Source: Duganella sp. BuS-21
Lineage (GTDB): Bacteria; Pseudomonadota; Gammaproteobacteria; Burkholderiales; Burkholderiaceae_D
Length of the DNA: 64,000 nucleotides
Direction: 5' to 3'
Assembly (NCBI GenBank): GCA_041874725.1
Contig: CP097466.1
Span: forward strand, 868,001 to 932,000
The translations under genes and the position numbers were made by a program. The notes beneath the pieces are model-generated. The model had not been told where the DNA came from, made no database searches, and was given only the letters and a program-made list of their open reading frames with translations. Of this stretch, positions 17,992 through 26,590 are shown piece after piece. Numbering within the stretch: the stretch's first letter is position 1; each line of letters starts with the position of its first letter.

Positions 17992-20160
17992 ATGGATAAG
18001 CAATTGAAGATGACGCATTTGGCCGCACTGGTCAGTCTGGCCATGCCGTTGCTGGCGCAGGCGCAAAGCGGCGACGCTGACCAGAACACGGCGGTGTTGC
18101 CGTCGGTGCAGGTCTCGGCGCAAAAGCTCGACGCCAGCTACACGGCCGCCAAGGCCAAGGGCGGCACGCCGCTCGACCTGTCGCTGCGCGACACGCCGCA
18201 GTCGGTCACCGTGGTGACGCAGCAGCGCATCGAAGACCAGGGCCTGCAGACCGTCACCGACGTCGTCAACAACGTCATCGGCGTCTCCGTCAACCAGTAT
18301 GAAACCAACCGTGCCGGCTTCACCGCGCGCGGCTTCGACATCGACAACATCCAGATCGACGGCGTGCCGACCACCTGGGAGCAGTCGTGGAGCTCGGGCG
18401 AAGTGGCCAGCAGCCTGGCGCTGTACGAGCGTGTGGAAGTGGTGCGCGGCGCCACCGGCCTGATGACCGGCGCCGGCAACCCGTCGGCCGCCATTAACCT
18501 GGTGCGCAAGCGCGCCAGCGCCAAGGAATTCACCGGTAGCGCCGAGGTGGGCATCGGCCGTTGGAATGAACGTCGTGGCCAGATCGACCTGTCGACCCCG
18601 TTGAGCCAGGACGGCTCGGTGCGCGGCCGCGTGGTCGGCGAATACAGCGAGGGCGACAGCTGGGTCAAGCTGCTGACCAGCAAGAGCAAAACCATCTACG
18701 CCACCGTGGAGGCGGACCTGACGCCGAAGACCGTGCTGGCCGTGGGCTTCAGCCGCCAGGAAACCGATCCCACCAGTTCGATGTGGGGCGGCCTGCCGTT
18801 CTGGTACACCAACGGCGCGCTGACCAACTGGGACGTCTCCAAGACCTCGGCCGCCGGCTGGACGCGCTGGGAAACCTCGTACAACAACGCCTTCGTCAAC
18901 CTCGACCACAGCTTCGACAATGGCTGGACGCTGCGCGCCAGCGCCGCCCATGGCGACCGCCGGGGCGATTCGCACTTGCTGTACCTGTCGGGCGTGCCTG
19001 ACCAGGCTAGCGGCCTGGGCATGTCCGCGTTCGCCGGCTCCTACATCACCCAGACCAAGCAGGACAACGCCAACCTGCAACTGAGCGGCCCGTTCGAGCT
19101 GGGCGGCCGCAAGCATGAAGCGGCGTTCGGCTATCTGTACTCGAAGGCGGACTTCACCTCCAACAGCCGCGCCGGCACCGCCACCGACGTGGGCAACTTC
19201 AACACCTACAATCCGGCCACCTATCCCGAGCCGGTGTGGGGCGCACCGAGCTTCTATGAAGAAAGCGAAACCAAGCAGGAAGCCCTGTACGGCGTGGCGC
19301 GCTTCTCGCTCAGCGATCCACTCAAGCTGATCGTCGGCGCCCGCGTGTCCAACTACAAGAAAACCGGCCACGGCCAGTGGACGGCCGCGTATGAACTGAA
19401 GAACGACAAGGAAATCACGCCATATGCCGGCCTGGTCTACGACATCAACCAGACTTACTCGGCCTATGCCAGCTACACCAGCATCTTCCAGCCGCAAAAC
19501 CTGAAGGACAAGGGCGGCAAGACGCTGGACCCGGTGGAAGGCAAGAGCAGCGAAGTCGGCATCAAGGGTGAATTCCTGGATGGCAAAGTGAATGCAGCGC
19601 TGGGTCTGTTCCACATCAAGCAGGACAACCTGGGCCAGTCCGGCGGCACGGTCACCAACGGCAGCGGCATTCCGCAGGACTATTACTTCGCTTCCGACGG
19701 TGCGACCAGCCGTGGCTTCGAAGCGGAAGTCTCGGGTGAACTGGCGCGCGGCTGGAATGCCAGCGCCGGCTACAGCCTGTTCCGCGCCAAGGACGCGGCA
19801 GGAACCGACATCAACAGCATCTACCCGCGCAAGCTGCTCCGCGTGTTCACCACCTACAACCTGCCGGGCGACCTCAGCAAGTTGACCGTGGGTGGCGGCG
19901 TCAACTTCGAAAGCCGCAGCTACACGGCCGATCCGAACGCTCCGGCGGCGGCGCTGGCGGCCAACGGCGGCCTGATCGAGCAGAAAGCCTTCGCCCTGGT
20001 CGATCTGATGGTGCGCTATGACATCAGCGACAAGCTGTCGGCCCAACTGAACGTCAAGAACGCCTTCGACAAGCAGCACTTCGGCATGTTTGCCGCGTAT
20101 GGCGCCATCACCTACGCGGCGCCACGCAGCACCTCGCTGACGCTGAAGTACAAGTTCTAA
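17992..20160 (+). CDS. TonB-dependent siderophore receptor (FhuE/FoxA type)
   Basis: A 722-aa outer-membrane receptor for a ferric siderophore. It has a signal peptide (residues 1-25, ending AQAQ), a TonB-box-like stretch (LPSVQVSA), a plug domain (about 55-170, with DTPQSVTVVTQQRIEDQG and VEVVRGATGLMTGAGNP), a beta-barrel, and the terminal strand LTLKYKF. There is no N-terminal signalling extension, so no sigma/anti-sigma partner is expected. Closest in appearance to FhuE-like hydroxamate/coprogen receptors, but the ligand cannot be read from sequence. It is led by a Fur box, and a PepSY membrane protein follows 12 bp downstream. Confidence 0.9.
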   Translation: MDKQLKMTHLAALVSLAMPLLAQAQSGDADQNTAVLPSVQVSAQKLDASYTAAKAKGGTPLDLSLRDTPQSVTVVTQQRIEDQGLQTVTDVVNNVIGVSVNQYETNRAGFTARGFDIDNIQIDGVPTTWEQSWSSGEVASSLALYERVEVVRGATGLMTGAGNPSAAINLVRKRASAKEFTGSAEVGIGRWNERRGQIDLSTPLSQDGSVRGRVVGEYSEGDSWVKLLTSKSKTIYATVEADLTPKTVLAVGFSRQETDPTSSMWGGLPFWYTNGALTNWDVSKTSAAGWTRWETSYNNAFVNLDHSFDNGWTLRASAAHGDRRGDSHLLYLSGVPDQASGLGMSAFAGSYITQTKQDNANLQLSGPFELGGRKHEAAFGYLYSKADFTSNSRAGTATDVGNFNTYNPATYPEPVWGAPSFYEESETKQEALYGVARFSLSDPLKLIVGARVSNYKKTGHGQWTAAYELKNDKEITPYAGLVYDINQTYSAYASYTSIFQPQNLKDKGGKTLDPVEGKSSEVGIKGEFLDGKVNAALGLFHIKQDNLGQSGGTVTNGSGIPQDYYFASDGATSRGFEAEVSGELARGWNASAGYSLFRAKDAAGTDINSIYPRKLLRVFTTYNLPGDLSKLTVGGGVNFESRSYTADPNAPAAALAANGGLIEQKAFALVDLMVRYDISDKLSAQLNVKNAFDKQHFGMFAAYGAITYAAPRSTSLTLKYKF

Positions 20161-20172
20161 ACGGAGACAGAC

Positions 20173-21417
20173 ATGCGCGCCTTCTGGACACTGATCCACC
20201 GCTATCTCGGCCTGCTGACGGCCGGCTTCCTGTTTATCAGCGGTATTACCGGCGCCATCATTTCGTGGGATCACGAGCTGGACGACGTGCTCAACCCGCA
20301 TCTGATGGAAGCCCACACGCCGGGCAAGCCGTTGCCGACCTTGGCGCTGGCCAAACAACTGGAGGCGCGCTATCCGCAGGTGAGCGTGTCGTTCATGCCG
20401 CTGCAGGTGATGCCGGGCGAATCGCTCGCCTTTGGCGTTTCCCCGCGCGTGAATCCGGCGACGCAGAAATTATATGCGCCGGGGTTTAACCAGGTATTTG
20501 TCGATCCGGTCAGTGGTGCGGAGCTGGGCAAACGGGAATGGGGCGCGGTCTGGCCGATCACCAAGGAAACCTTGGTCTCGTTCCTGTATCGCTTGCATTA
20601 CACCCTGCATATTCCAGAGATGTGGGGGATCGACCGCTGGGGATTATGGCTGATGGGCGGCATTGCCATTATCTGGGTAATCGACAGTTTCGTCGGTTTT
20701 TACCTCACCTTGCCATTACGCCGACGCCGGGAAGGCGCCAGCAAGCCGTGGCTGCAGCGTTGGAAGCCGGCCTGGAAAATCCGTTGGAAAAGCGGGAGCA
20801 ACAAACTGAATTTCGATTTGCATCGCGCTTTCAGTTTATGGACGTGGATATTATTGTTTATTTTGGCTTTCACTGCATTTTCGTTAAATCTGTACAACGA
20901 AGTGTTTTACCCGGTAATGAGCAAGATATCCAAGGTAACGCCTACGCCATTCGATACGCGTCCTATGGCGGCGATCCACAAGCCATATGCGCCCAAAGTG
21001 GACTATGCGGCCGTTATTCAAACAGCGGCCCAGGAAGCAACACAACGGGAATGGAAAGAACCGGTCGGCAGCGTATTTTATACCAGCGCATTTGATGTCT
21101 ATGGCATCAGCTTTTACCAACCAGGCGACGACCATGGCGCGGGCGGCGTAGGTCCGGCGTATTTATATTACGACGGCGCGGGCAAATTGCTGGGCGAACG
21201 TTTGCCATGGAAAGGAACGGCGGCCGACATCTTCGTGCAGGCGCAATTCCCCCTGCATTCCGGTCGCATATTAGGGCTACCGGGACGCATCCTGATTTCC
21301 TTCATGGGCGTGGTGGTGGCGATGCTGAGCGTAACCGGCGTCATCATCTGGTGGCGCAAACGCGCCTCTCGCCGTGTAACAGCGGTGCGGCGCGCGGGGG
21401 AAATGGCGCAAGCCTAA
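20173..21417 (+). CDS. PepSY-associated TM helix protein (putative siderophore-iron reductase)
   Basis: A 414-aa inner-membrane protein of the PepSY-TM/PiuB type. It has a TM helix at residues 13-35, a periplasmic PepSY-like domain, two TM segments in the middle (GLWLMGGIAIIWVIDSFVGF; WTWILLFILAFTAFSLNL), and a C-terminal TM (ILISFMGVVVAMLSVTGVIIWW). Conserved histidines occur near helices (HRYLG, HYTLH, HRAF, HSGR), as expected for heme- or iron-linked electron transfer. In this family the role is usually inferred to be reduction of ferric siderophore. It is cotranscribed with the receptor. Its second half is visibly poorer in GC than the first. Confidence 0.85.
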   Translation: MRAFWTLIHRYLGLLTAGFLFISGITGAIISWDHELDDVLNPHLMEAHTPGKPLPTLALAKQLEARYPQVSVSFMPLQVMPGESLAFGVSPRVNPATQKLYAPGFNQVFVDPVSGAELGKREWGAVWPITKETLVSFLYRLHYTLHIPEMWGIDRWGLWLMGGIAIIWVIDSFVGFYLTLPLRRRREGASKPWLQRWKPAWKIRWKSGSNKLNFDLHRAFSLWTWILLFILAFTAFSLNLYNEVFYPVMSKISKVTPTPFDTRPMAAIHKPYAPKVDYAAVIQTAAQEATQREWKEPVGSVFYTSAFDVYGISFYQPGDDHGAGGVGPAYLYYDGAGKLLGERLPWKGTAADIFVQAQFPLHSGRILGLPGRILISFMGVVVAMLSVTGVIIWWRKRASRRVTAVRRAGEMAQA

Positions 21418-21425
21418 GAAAGTAC

Positions 21426-21442
21426 ATGCCAGAATTTGGCAT
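21426..21442. terminator. Weak convergent terminator
   Basis: ATGCCA (21426-21431) and TGGCAT (21437-21442) form a 6-bp stem between two convergent genes, with ATTTTTG a few bases later on the plus strand. It is short, so confidence is low. Confidence 0.35.
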
Positions 21443-21461
21443 ATACAAACCATTTTTGAGT

Positions 21462-23132
21462 CTATTTCAGGCGCTTGTCGCCGCCGGCTTTGAATTCGGA
21501 GCCGGCGTTCCAGGTCGGTGTGACGCCTTGGGCGATATCGAGGCCGACCTGGAATAGCAGTTGAATATCTTGTACGCCGCCGCTGAAGTCCCAGTCGTTG
21601 CGGAAACCATCCGTTGGTTGGTGGTAGTCGTGCGTGAAGTAGTTGTCGACTACTTCTTCCGCATAGTTTTCAGGTTTATCAAGATAACGGCTGCGAGCTT
21701 TGGTATATAAAACCGGCACGCCGGCACGCGCAAATTCCAATTGGTCGGCGCGGTAGAAACTGCCCAATTCGGACCGGCTGTCTTGTTCCATCAGACGACC
21801 TTGACCTTTTGCGTATTTTTCCAGCAAACCATCGATGCTTGTATGTCCCGACGTGACGTTTTCGATTTGCGCCGTTTTACCCCAGGCGTTGATACCGTCG
21901 ATATTAATATTGGCGATGGTTTGCTTGAGCGGGTAGAGCGGATGAGCGGCATAATATTTCGCGCCTAGCAGGCCTTTTTCTTCCGCAGTCGTTGCGATAA
22001 ACAGTATCGTGCGCTTCGGTGCCTTTGGCAGCGCTTTATAGGCTTTTGCCAGTTCCATTAACGCGGCAACGCCGGAAGCATTATCCAGCGCACCGTGATA
22101 AATCTGTTTGCTGCGCTCACCGGGCAATTGCTCGTCGATGCCCAGATGATCCCAGTGGGCGCTGTAAATCACATATTCATTTTTCAGCTTGGGATCGCTG
22201 CCTTCGATTTTCGCCACCACGTTTTTCGAATTCACGGTGCGGGCGTTATTCTCGATTTTAAAATCGGCCGTGCCTTTCAGGCTGACCGGTTTGAATTCCT
22301 TGGTCAACGCCTGCTTTTTCAGCGTGTCGAAATCATAGCCGGCGGCGGCCATCATGGCCTTGGCTTGGTCCAGCTGGATCCAGCCCGGCACCGTCGGCGC
22401 GTCCGGATCATCGCCGTTGCGCAACAGGCTGAAGTGTTCTGCCACGCCACCGCTGCGCACCACGTCCCACGGATAGGCGGCCGGCTTTGTTTCATGAATG
22501 ATCATGGCCGCCGCCGCGCCCAGCTTGGCGGCGATTTCGTATTTGTAGGTCCAGCGGCCGTAGTAGGTCATGGCCTTGCCCTTGAACATGGCAGGGTCCA
22601 GCTGCTCGGGATTGCTCGGATCGACCACGGCCGGGTCGTTGATCAACATCAGGATGGTCTTGCCGCGCACGTCGACGCCTTTGTAATCGTCCCAACCGTA
22701 TTCCGGCGCCTGCACGCCATAGCCGACAAACACGATGTCCGAGTTGTTGACGTTGACGCTGGTCGGCTGGCTGGTCGAATGGGCAACATAGTCATTCGGG
22801 AAACTCAACGCCACTTTCTGGCCGCCGATGGTGTAGCTGAAGCTCGGCGTCGGCCTTTGACCGCGCATCGGCACCGCTTGCACCCAGCTGCCGTCCGGGT
22901 TGCCCGGCTTCAGGCCCAGCTTCTTGAATTCCTGCTGGATGTAGGCCACGGTTTTGGTCTCGCCGGCCGTGCCTGGCGCGCGGCCTTCGAATTCGTCGGA
23001 CGCCAGCGTTTGGATGTGCTCCAGCAGATCCTTGGCCGAGATGGCGTTCAGGGCCTTGGCCGGCGCTTGCGCCAGCGCGGGGAGGGCGCTCAGGGCGAGA
23101 GCGGACAACAGCAGGGGACGGAAGGAAGACAT
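21462..23132 (-). CDS. M28 family zinc metallopeptidase (secreted aminopeptidase-like)
   Basis: A 556-aa exported peptidase. The start is at 23132 (SSFRPLLLSALALSALPALAQA, a signal peptide), rather than an in-frame start 105 bp upstream. A PA-like insert (about 130-260) precedes the M28 domain with zinc and catalytic residues H326/D328 (SAHWDHLG), D350 (GALDNASG) and E384-E385 (TTAEEKG). It probably removes N-terminal residues from peptides in the periplasm or outside the cell. The half encoded nearest the 3' end (21462 to about 22320) is clearly less GC-rich than the rest of the gene. Confidence 0.9.
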   Translation of the reverse strand: MSSFRPLLLSALALSALPALAQAPAKALNAISAKDLLEHIQTLASDEFEGRAPGTAGETKTVAYIQQEFKKLGLKPGNPDGSWVQAVPMRGQRPTPSFSYTIGGQKVALSFPNDYVAHSTSQPTSVNVNNSDIVFVGYGVQAPEYGWDDYKGVDVRGKTILMLINDPAVVDPSNPEQLDPAMFKGKAMTYYGRWTYKYEIAAKLGAAAAMIIHETKPAAYPWDVVRSGGVAEHFSLLRNGDDPDAPTVPGWIQLDQAKAMMAAAGYDFDTLKKQALTKEFKPVSLKGTADFKIENNARTVNSKNVVAKIEGSDPKLKNEYVIYSAHWDHLGIDEQLPGERSKQIYHGALDNASGVAALMELAKAYKALPKAPKRTILFIATTAEEKGLLGAKYYAAHPLYPLKQTIANINIDGINAWGKTAQIENVTSGHTSIDGLLEKYAKGQGRLMEQDSRSELGSFYRADQLEFARAGVPVLYTKARSRYLDKPENYAEEVVDNYFTHDYHQPTDGFRNDWDFSGGVQDIQLLFQVGLDIAQGVTPTWNAGSEFKAGGDKRLK

Positions 23133-23266
23133 GCGGGACTCCAGTGGCGTGAAAAAGCCGAGTTTCGCATGAAACAAGCTTTTAAGGCCGTGCTCAGGCG
23201 GGAAAAGCGCGCGCGGTGTACTATGCTGTTGCTTCAACGACCACTCCCTCCGAGAGAAGATTTTTC

Positions 23267-25186
23267 ATGTCCCGATTCGCTCCCTACACCCGATTTGCCG
23301 GCCTGATCGCGCCCCTGCTGGCGTTGATCGCGCTCTTGCTGCAGCCCGCCCGCGCCGAGGACTTCCTCGATCCGTCCGAGGCCTTCAAGTTCTCGGCGCG
23401 CATGGTCGACGGGCATACCGTGGCCGTGAATTTCCAGATCGCCGACGGCTATTATATGTACCGCGAGCGCTTCAAGTTCAGCGCCGTCGGCGCCAAGCTG
23501 GGCGTGCCGCAGATCCCGCCGGGCAAGGTGCATTACGACGAGACCTTCGCCAAGGATGTGGAGACGTATCGCAAGGGCCTGACCATCACGATACCGGTGG
23601 ACGTCAACGGTCCCTTCACCTTGCAGGTAAGCGGCCAGGGCTGCTCGGAAAAAGGGCTGTGCTATGCGCCGCAGGATTACAAGGCGTCGCTGACCGGTAG
23701 CGGCTCGGTGCCGTTGCCAGCCGCCGCCACAACAGCCACGGCCGCCGCCACCGCGGTCACCGCAGCCGCGTCATCAACCGCCGCCGCGCAAGCCGTCGTC
23801 GGCGAAGGCAGGCCGGCCGCCGTCACGCCGGGCGTCAACATCTACACCGTGCCGACGCCAACCGCCACCGACACCACGCCACCGGCGCCAGCCGCAGCGC
23901 CAGTCGTCGCCGCGCCCGCCAGCGAATCCGGCCGCCTGGAAGCGGCGTTGAAAAGCGGCAAACTGCTGGTGATCCTGCCGCTGTTCGCTTTGCTGGGGCT
24001 GGGCCTGTCGTTCACGCCTTGCGTGCTGCCGATGGTGCCTATCCTGTCGTCCATCATCGTGGGTGAGGGCGCGGGCAGCAGCCGCAGTCGCGGCCTGATC
24101 CTGTCGGTCACCTATGCGCTCGGCATGGCCCTGGTCTACACCGCGCTGGGCGTGGCGGCAGGACTGGCCGGCGAAGGCTTGGCCAGCGCGTTGCAAAATC
24201 CATGGGTGCTGGGCGCCTTCGCCCTGCTGATGGCCTTGCTGTCGCTGTCAATGTTCGGCTTCTACGAACTGCAGGTGCCGGCCGCGCTGCAAAACAAACT
24301 GAGCACCGTCTCCAACCGTCAGTCCTCCGGCAAGCTGGCCGGCGTATTCGTGATGGGCGCGATTTCCGCCTTGATCGTCGGCCCTTGCGTGGCCGCGCCG
24401 CTGGCCGCCGCGCTGGTCTACATCAGCCAGTCGCGCGACATTGTCATCGGCGGCAGCGCGCTGTTCGCCATGGCGGTCGGCATGAGCGTGCCGCTGATCC
24501 TGGTGGGCATATCGGCCGGCACGCTGCTGCCGAAGGCCGGCATGTGGATGGATTCCGTGAAGCGCTTCTTTGGCGTGCTGATGCTGGCGGTGGGCTGGTG
24601 GCTGGTGTCGCCGGTGCTGCCGGGCGCCGTGCAGATGATGGGCTGGGCCGCGTTGCTGGTCGGTTATGGCATATACCTGCTGCTGAATTCCGGCCAGTGG
24701 GTGGCCAAGCCGGTCGGCGTGATCGTTGCCGTGCTGGGCGTGGCGCAACTGGTGGGCGTGGTCAGCGGCGGACGCGATCCGTTGGCGCCGCTGTCGCATC
24801 TGGCCGGCGCCAAGGCCGCGCACGAAGCGCCGCTGGCTTTCCAGCGCATCAAGACCGTGCAGCAGCTGGACGCCGTGCTGGCCCAGACCAGCGGCAAGAC
24901 CGCCATGCTGGACTTCTACGCCGACTGGTGCGTGTCCTGCAAAGAAATGGAAAAGCTGACTTTCGTCGATCCGCAAGTGCGCGCCAAGCTGGCTGACAGC
25001 GTGCTGCTGCAAGTGGACGTGACCGCCAACGATGCCGACGACAAGGCCATGCTGAAACGCTTCGGCCTGTTCGGCCCGCCGGGCATCATCCTGTTCGACA
25101 AGCAGGGCAAGGAGATCCCCAACGCGCGCGTGATCGGCTATCAGGATGCGGCGAAGTTCACCGCATCCCTGGGCGCGCTCCACTAA
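23267..25186 (+). CDS. dsbD: Thiol:disulfide interchange protein DsbD
   Basis: A 639-aa membrane protein that moves reducing equivalents from cytoplasmic thioredoxin to periplasmic DsbC/DsbE-type proteins. It has a signal peptide, an N-terminal immunoglobulin-like domain with the C126/C132 pair (GCSEKGLCYAP), an Ala/Pro/Thr-rich linker, eight TM helices with FTPCVLP and GPCVAAPL cysteines, and a C-terminal thioredoxin domain with C555-V-S-C558. All three cysteine pairs are present. I place the start at ATG 23267 because the signal peptide begins there. It is divergent from the M28 peptidase. Confidence 0.95.
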   Translation: MSRFAPYTRFAGLIAPLLALIALLLQPARAEDFLDPSEAFKFSARMVDGHTVAVNFQIADGYYMYRERFKFSAVGAKLGVPQIPPGKVHYDETFAKDVETYRKGLTITIPVDVNGPFTLQVSGQGCSEKGLCYAPQDYKASLTGSGSVPLPAAATTATAAATAVTAAASSTAAAQAVVGEGRPAAVTPGVNIYTVPTPTATDTTPPAPAAAPVVAAPASESGRLEAALKSGKLLVILPLFALLGLGLSFTPCVLPMVPILSSIIVGEGAGSSRSRGLILSVTYALGMALVYTALGVAAGLAGEGLASALQNPWVLGAFALLMALLSLSMFGFYELQVPAALQNKLSTVSNRQSSGKLAGVFVMGAISALIVGPCVAAPLAAALVYISQSRDIVIGGSALFAMAVGMSVPLILVGISAGTLLPKAGMWMDSVKRFFGVLMLAVGWWLVSPVLPGAVQMMGWAALLVGYGIYLLLNSGQWVAKPVGVIVAVLGVAQLVGVVSGGRDPLAPLSHLAGAKAAHEAPLAFQRIKTVQQLDAVLAQTSGKTAMLDFYADWCVSCKEMEKLTFVDPQVRAKLADSVLLQVDVTANDADDKAMLKRFGLFGPPGIILFDKQGKEIPNARVIGYQDAAKFTASLGALH

Positions 25187-25669
25187 TCAGCTGCGCTCGC
25201 CGCCGTGGCCGAAGTGGCCGTGACGGCCACGCTGGCCCCACTTGCCGCCGTGACCGCGCATGCCGTGCTCATCGAACAGCGTTTGCTGCGCCGGGCTCAG
25301 TTGGCCGTAAAACGCGGTCACGGCCTGCAGGCGGGTTTCCAGCATCGCTTCGCGCTTCTTGGTCATCTCCAGCGCTAACGTCAGGCGTTGCGGAGCGGTC
25401 AGCTTCTCGCCGCGTTTGTGCTCCATGCGCTTGCCGTCGAAGGCCGGCTTGATGGCCGCCTGGTAGTTGGCCCACGCAGCTTCCTGCTGCGTGCTCAGCT
25501 TCAGCAGATCATGCAGCCGCGCCTGGCGCTTGGCGTACATGTCGGCCATGCGGGCCTGCATCTGTTCCTTGTTTGGATGGTGGTCGCGTTGCTGGCTATC
25601 CTGTGCATGCGCTGCGGCCATGCCCAGTACGGTGAAACCGATCAGTATGCTTTTGCGTAAGATGTTCAT
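25187..25669 (-). CDS. Spy/CpxP family periplasmic protein
   Basis: A 160-aa protein with a signal peptide (residues 1-22, AAAHAQ) and a helical body with two LTxxQ-like motifs (KLSTQQEAAW, LSPAQQTLF). The tail is rich in Gly, His and Arg (HGGKWGQRGRHGHFGHGG), which could bind metal. Spy and CpxP act as periplasmic chaperones or stress sensors. It converges with dsbD, the two stops being adjacent, and is divergent from the two-component system at 25.86 kb, a common arrangement for a CpxP-like target of a CpxR/OmpR-type regulator. Confidence 0.8.
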   Translation of the reverse strand: MNILRKSILIGFTVLGMAAAHAQDSQQRDHHPNKEQMQARMADMYAKRQARLHDLLKLSTQQEAAWANYQAAIKPAFDGKRMEHKRGEKLTAPQRLTLALEMTKKREAMLETRLQAVTAFYGQLSPAQQTLFDEHGMRGHGGKWGQRGRHGHFGHGGERS

Positions 25670-25824
25670 GGTCGTTCCTTCATGGTTGAGAGTTTATTCA
25701 TCGCCGCGTTTCCGCGCTTGATACCATGTTGGCGTTCCAAGGTTGCTGTGACGTTGCGCCGGCCGAAGTTTTTGTATCCAGATGTTTCGCCGGCCAGCAG
25801 CCCCTACAGCCTTATACAAGACGA

Positions 25825-25830
25825 TACAAT
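25825..25830 (+). promoter_or_regulatory. Possible -10 element of the two-component operon
   Basis: TACAAT lies 17-32 bp before the two candidate start codons. No convincing -35 hexamer is seen at the right distance, so the promoter may be activator-dependent. Confidence 0.3.
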
Positions 25831-25861
25831 AGCCGGATGGTCTTGCATGGATAATGGGCGC

Positions 25862-26590
25862 ATGGAACCGACATCTACTATATTAATCGTCGACGACGAT
25901 CGCGACATCCGCACCCTGCTCGCAGACTACCTCGAATCGAACGGCTATCGCGCCCTGTGCGCGGCCGACGGCGCCGGCATGTGGAAGCAGCTGGACGAGG
26001 GCAAGCCCGAGCTGGTGGTGCTCGATCTCAACCTGCCCGGCGACGACGGCCTGACCCTGTGCCGCAAGCTGCGCGCCCACTCGACCCTGCCGGTCATCAT
26101 GCTGACCGCCCGCAACGAACCGCTGGACCGCATCCTCGGCCTGGAAATGGGCGCCGACGATTACCTGCCCAAGCCCTTCGAGCCGCGCGAGCTGCTGGCG
26201 CGCATCCGCAGCGTCCTGCGACGCAGCAACGCCATGCCGGTCGGCAGCGGTGCCGACAAGGCGCAGCAGATGAAATTTTCGGGCTGGACGCTGGACCTGA
26301 CCGCGCGCCACCTGCTCAATCCGGACGGCATCGTCATCATGCTGTCGGGTGCGGAGTTCCGCCTGCTCAAGGTCTTCCTGGAACACCCGAACCGCGTGCT
26401 GAACCGCGACCAACTGCTGAACCTCACCCAAGGCCGCGACGCCGATCCCTTCGACCGCTCGATCGACATTCAGATCAGCCGCCTGCGCCAGAAACTCGGC
26501 GAAGATGCGCGCATGCCACAAATCATCAAGACCGTGCGCAACGGCGGCTACGTGCTGGCCGGCCAGGTGACCGTGGAGCCGCAGGCGTGA
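25862..26590 (+). CDS. OmpR-family response regulator
   Basis: A 242-aa regulator. The receiver domain has the acidic pocket D11-D13, phosphoacceptor D55 (VVLDLNLPG) and K104 (LPKPF). The C-terminal winged helix (about 135-235) ends DIQISRLRQKLGED and TVRNGGYVLAG, typical of OmpR/PhoB DNA-binding domains. Starts at 25847 and 25862 are both possible; neither has a good Shine-Dalgarno site, and the nearby -10-like TACAAT suggests a short leader. It overlaps the kinase by 4 bp. Likely targets are the RND genes just downstream and the Spy-like gene upstream, by position only. Confidence 0.9.
   Translation: MEPTSTILIVDDDRDIRTLLADYLESNGYRALCAADGAGMWKQLDEGKPELVVLDLNLPGDDGLTLCRKLRAHSTLPVIMLTARNEPLDRILGLEMGADDYLPKPFEPRELLARIRSVLRRSNAMPVGSGADKAQQMKFSGWTLDLTARHLLNPDGIVIMLSGAEFRLLKVFLEHPNRVLNRDQLLNLTQGRDADPFDRSIDIQISRLRQKLGEDARMPQIIKTVRNGGYVLAGQVTVEPQA

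Noticed and set aside
17695..20358. An 887-codon minus-strand open frame opposite the siderophore receptor
   Set aside because: The plus strand encodes a complete receptor with signal peptide and terminal beta-strand; the antisense translation matches nothing recognisable.
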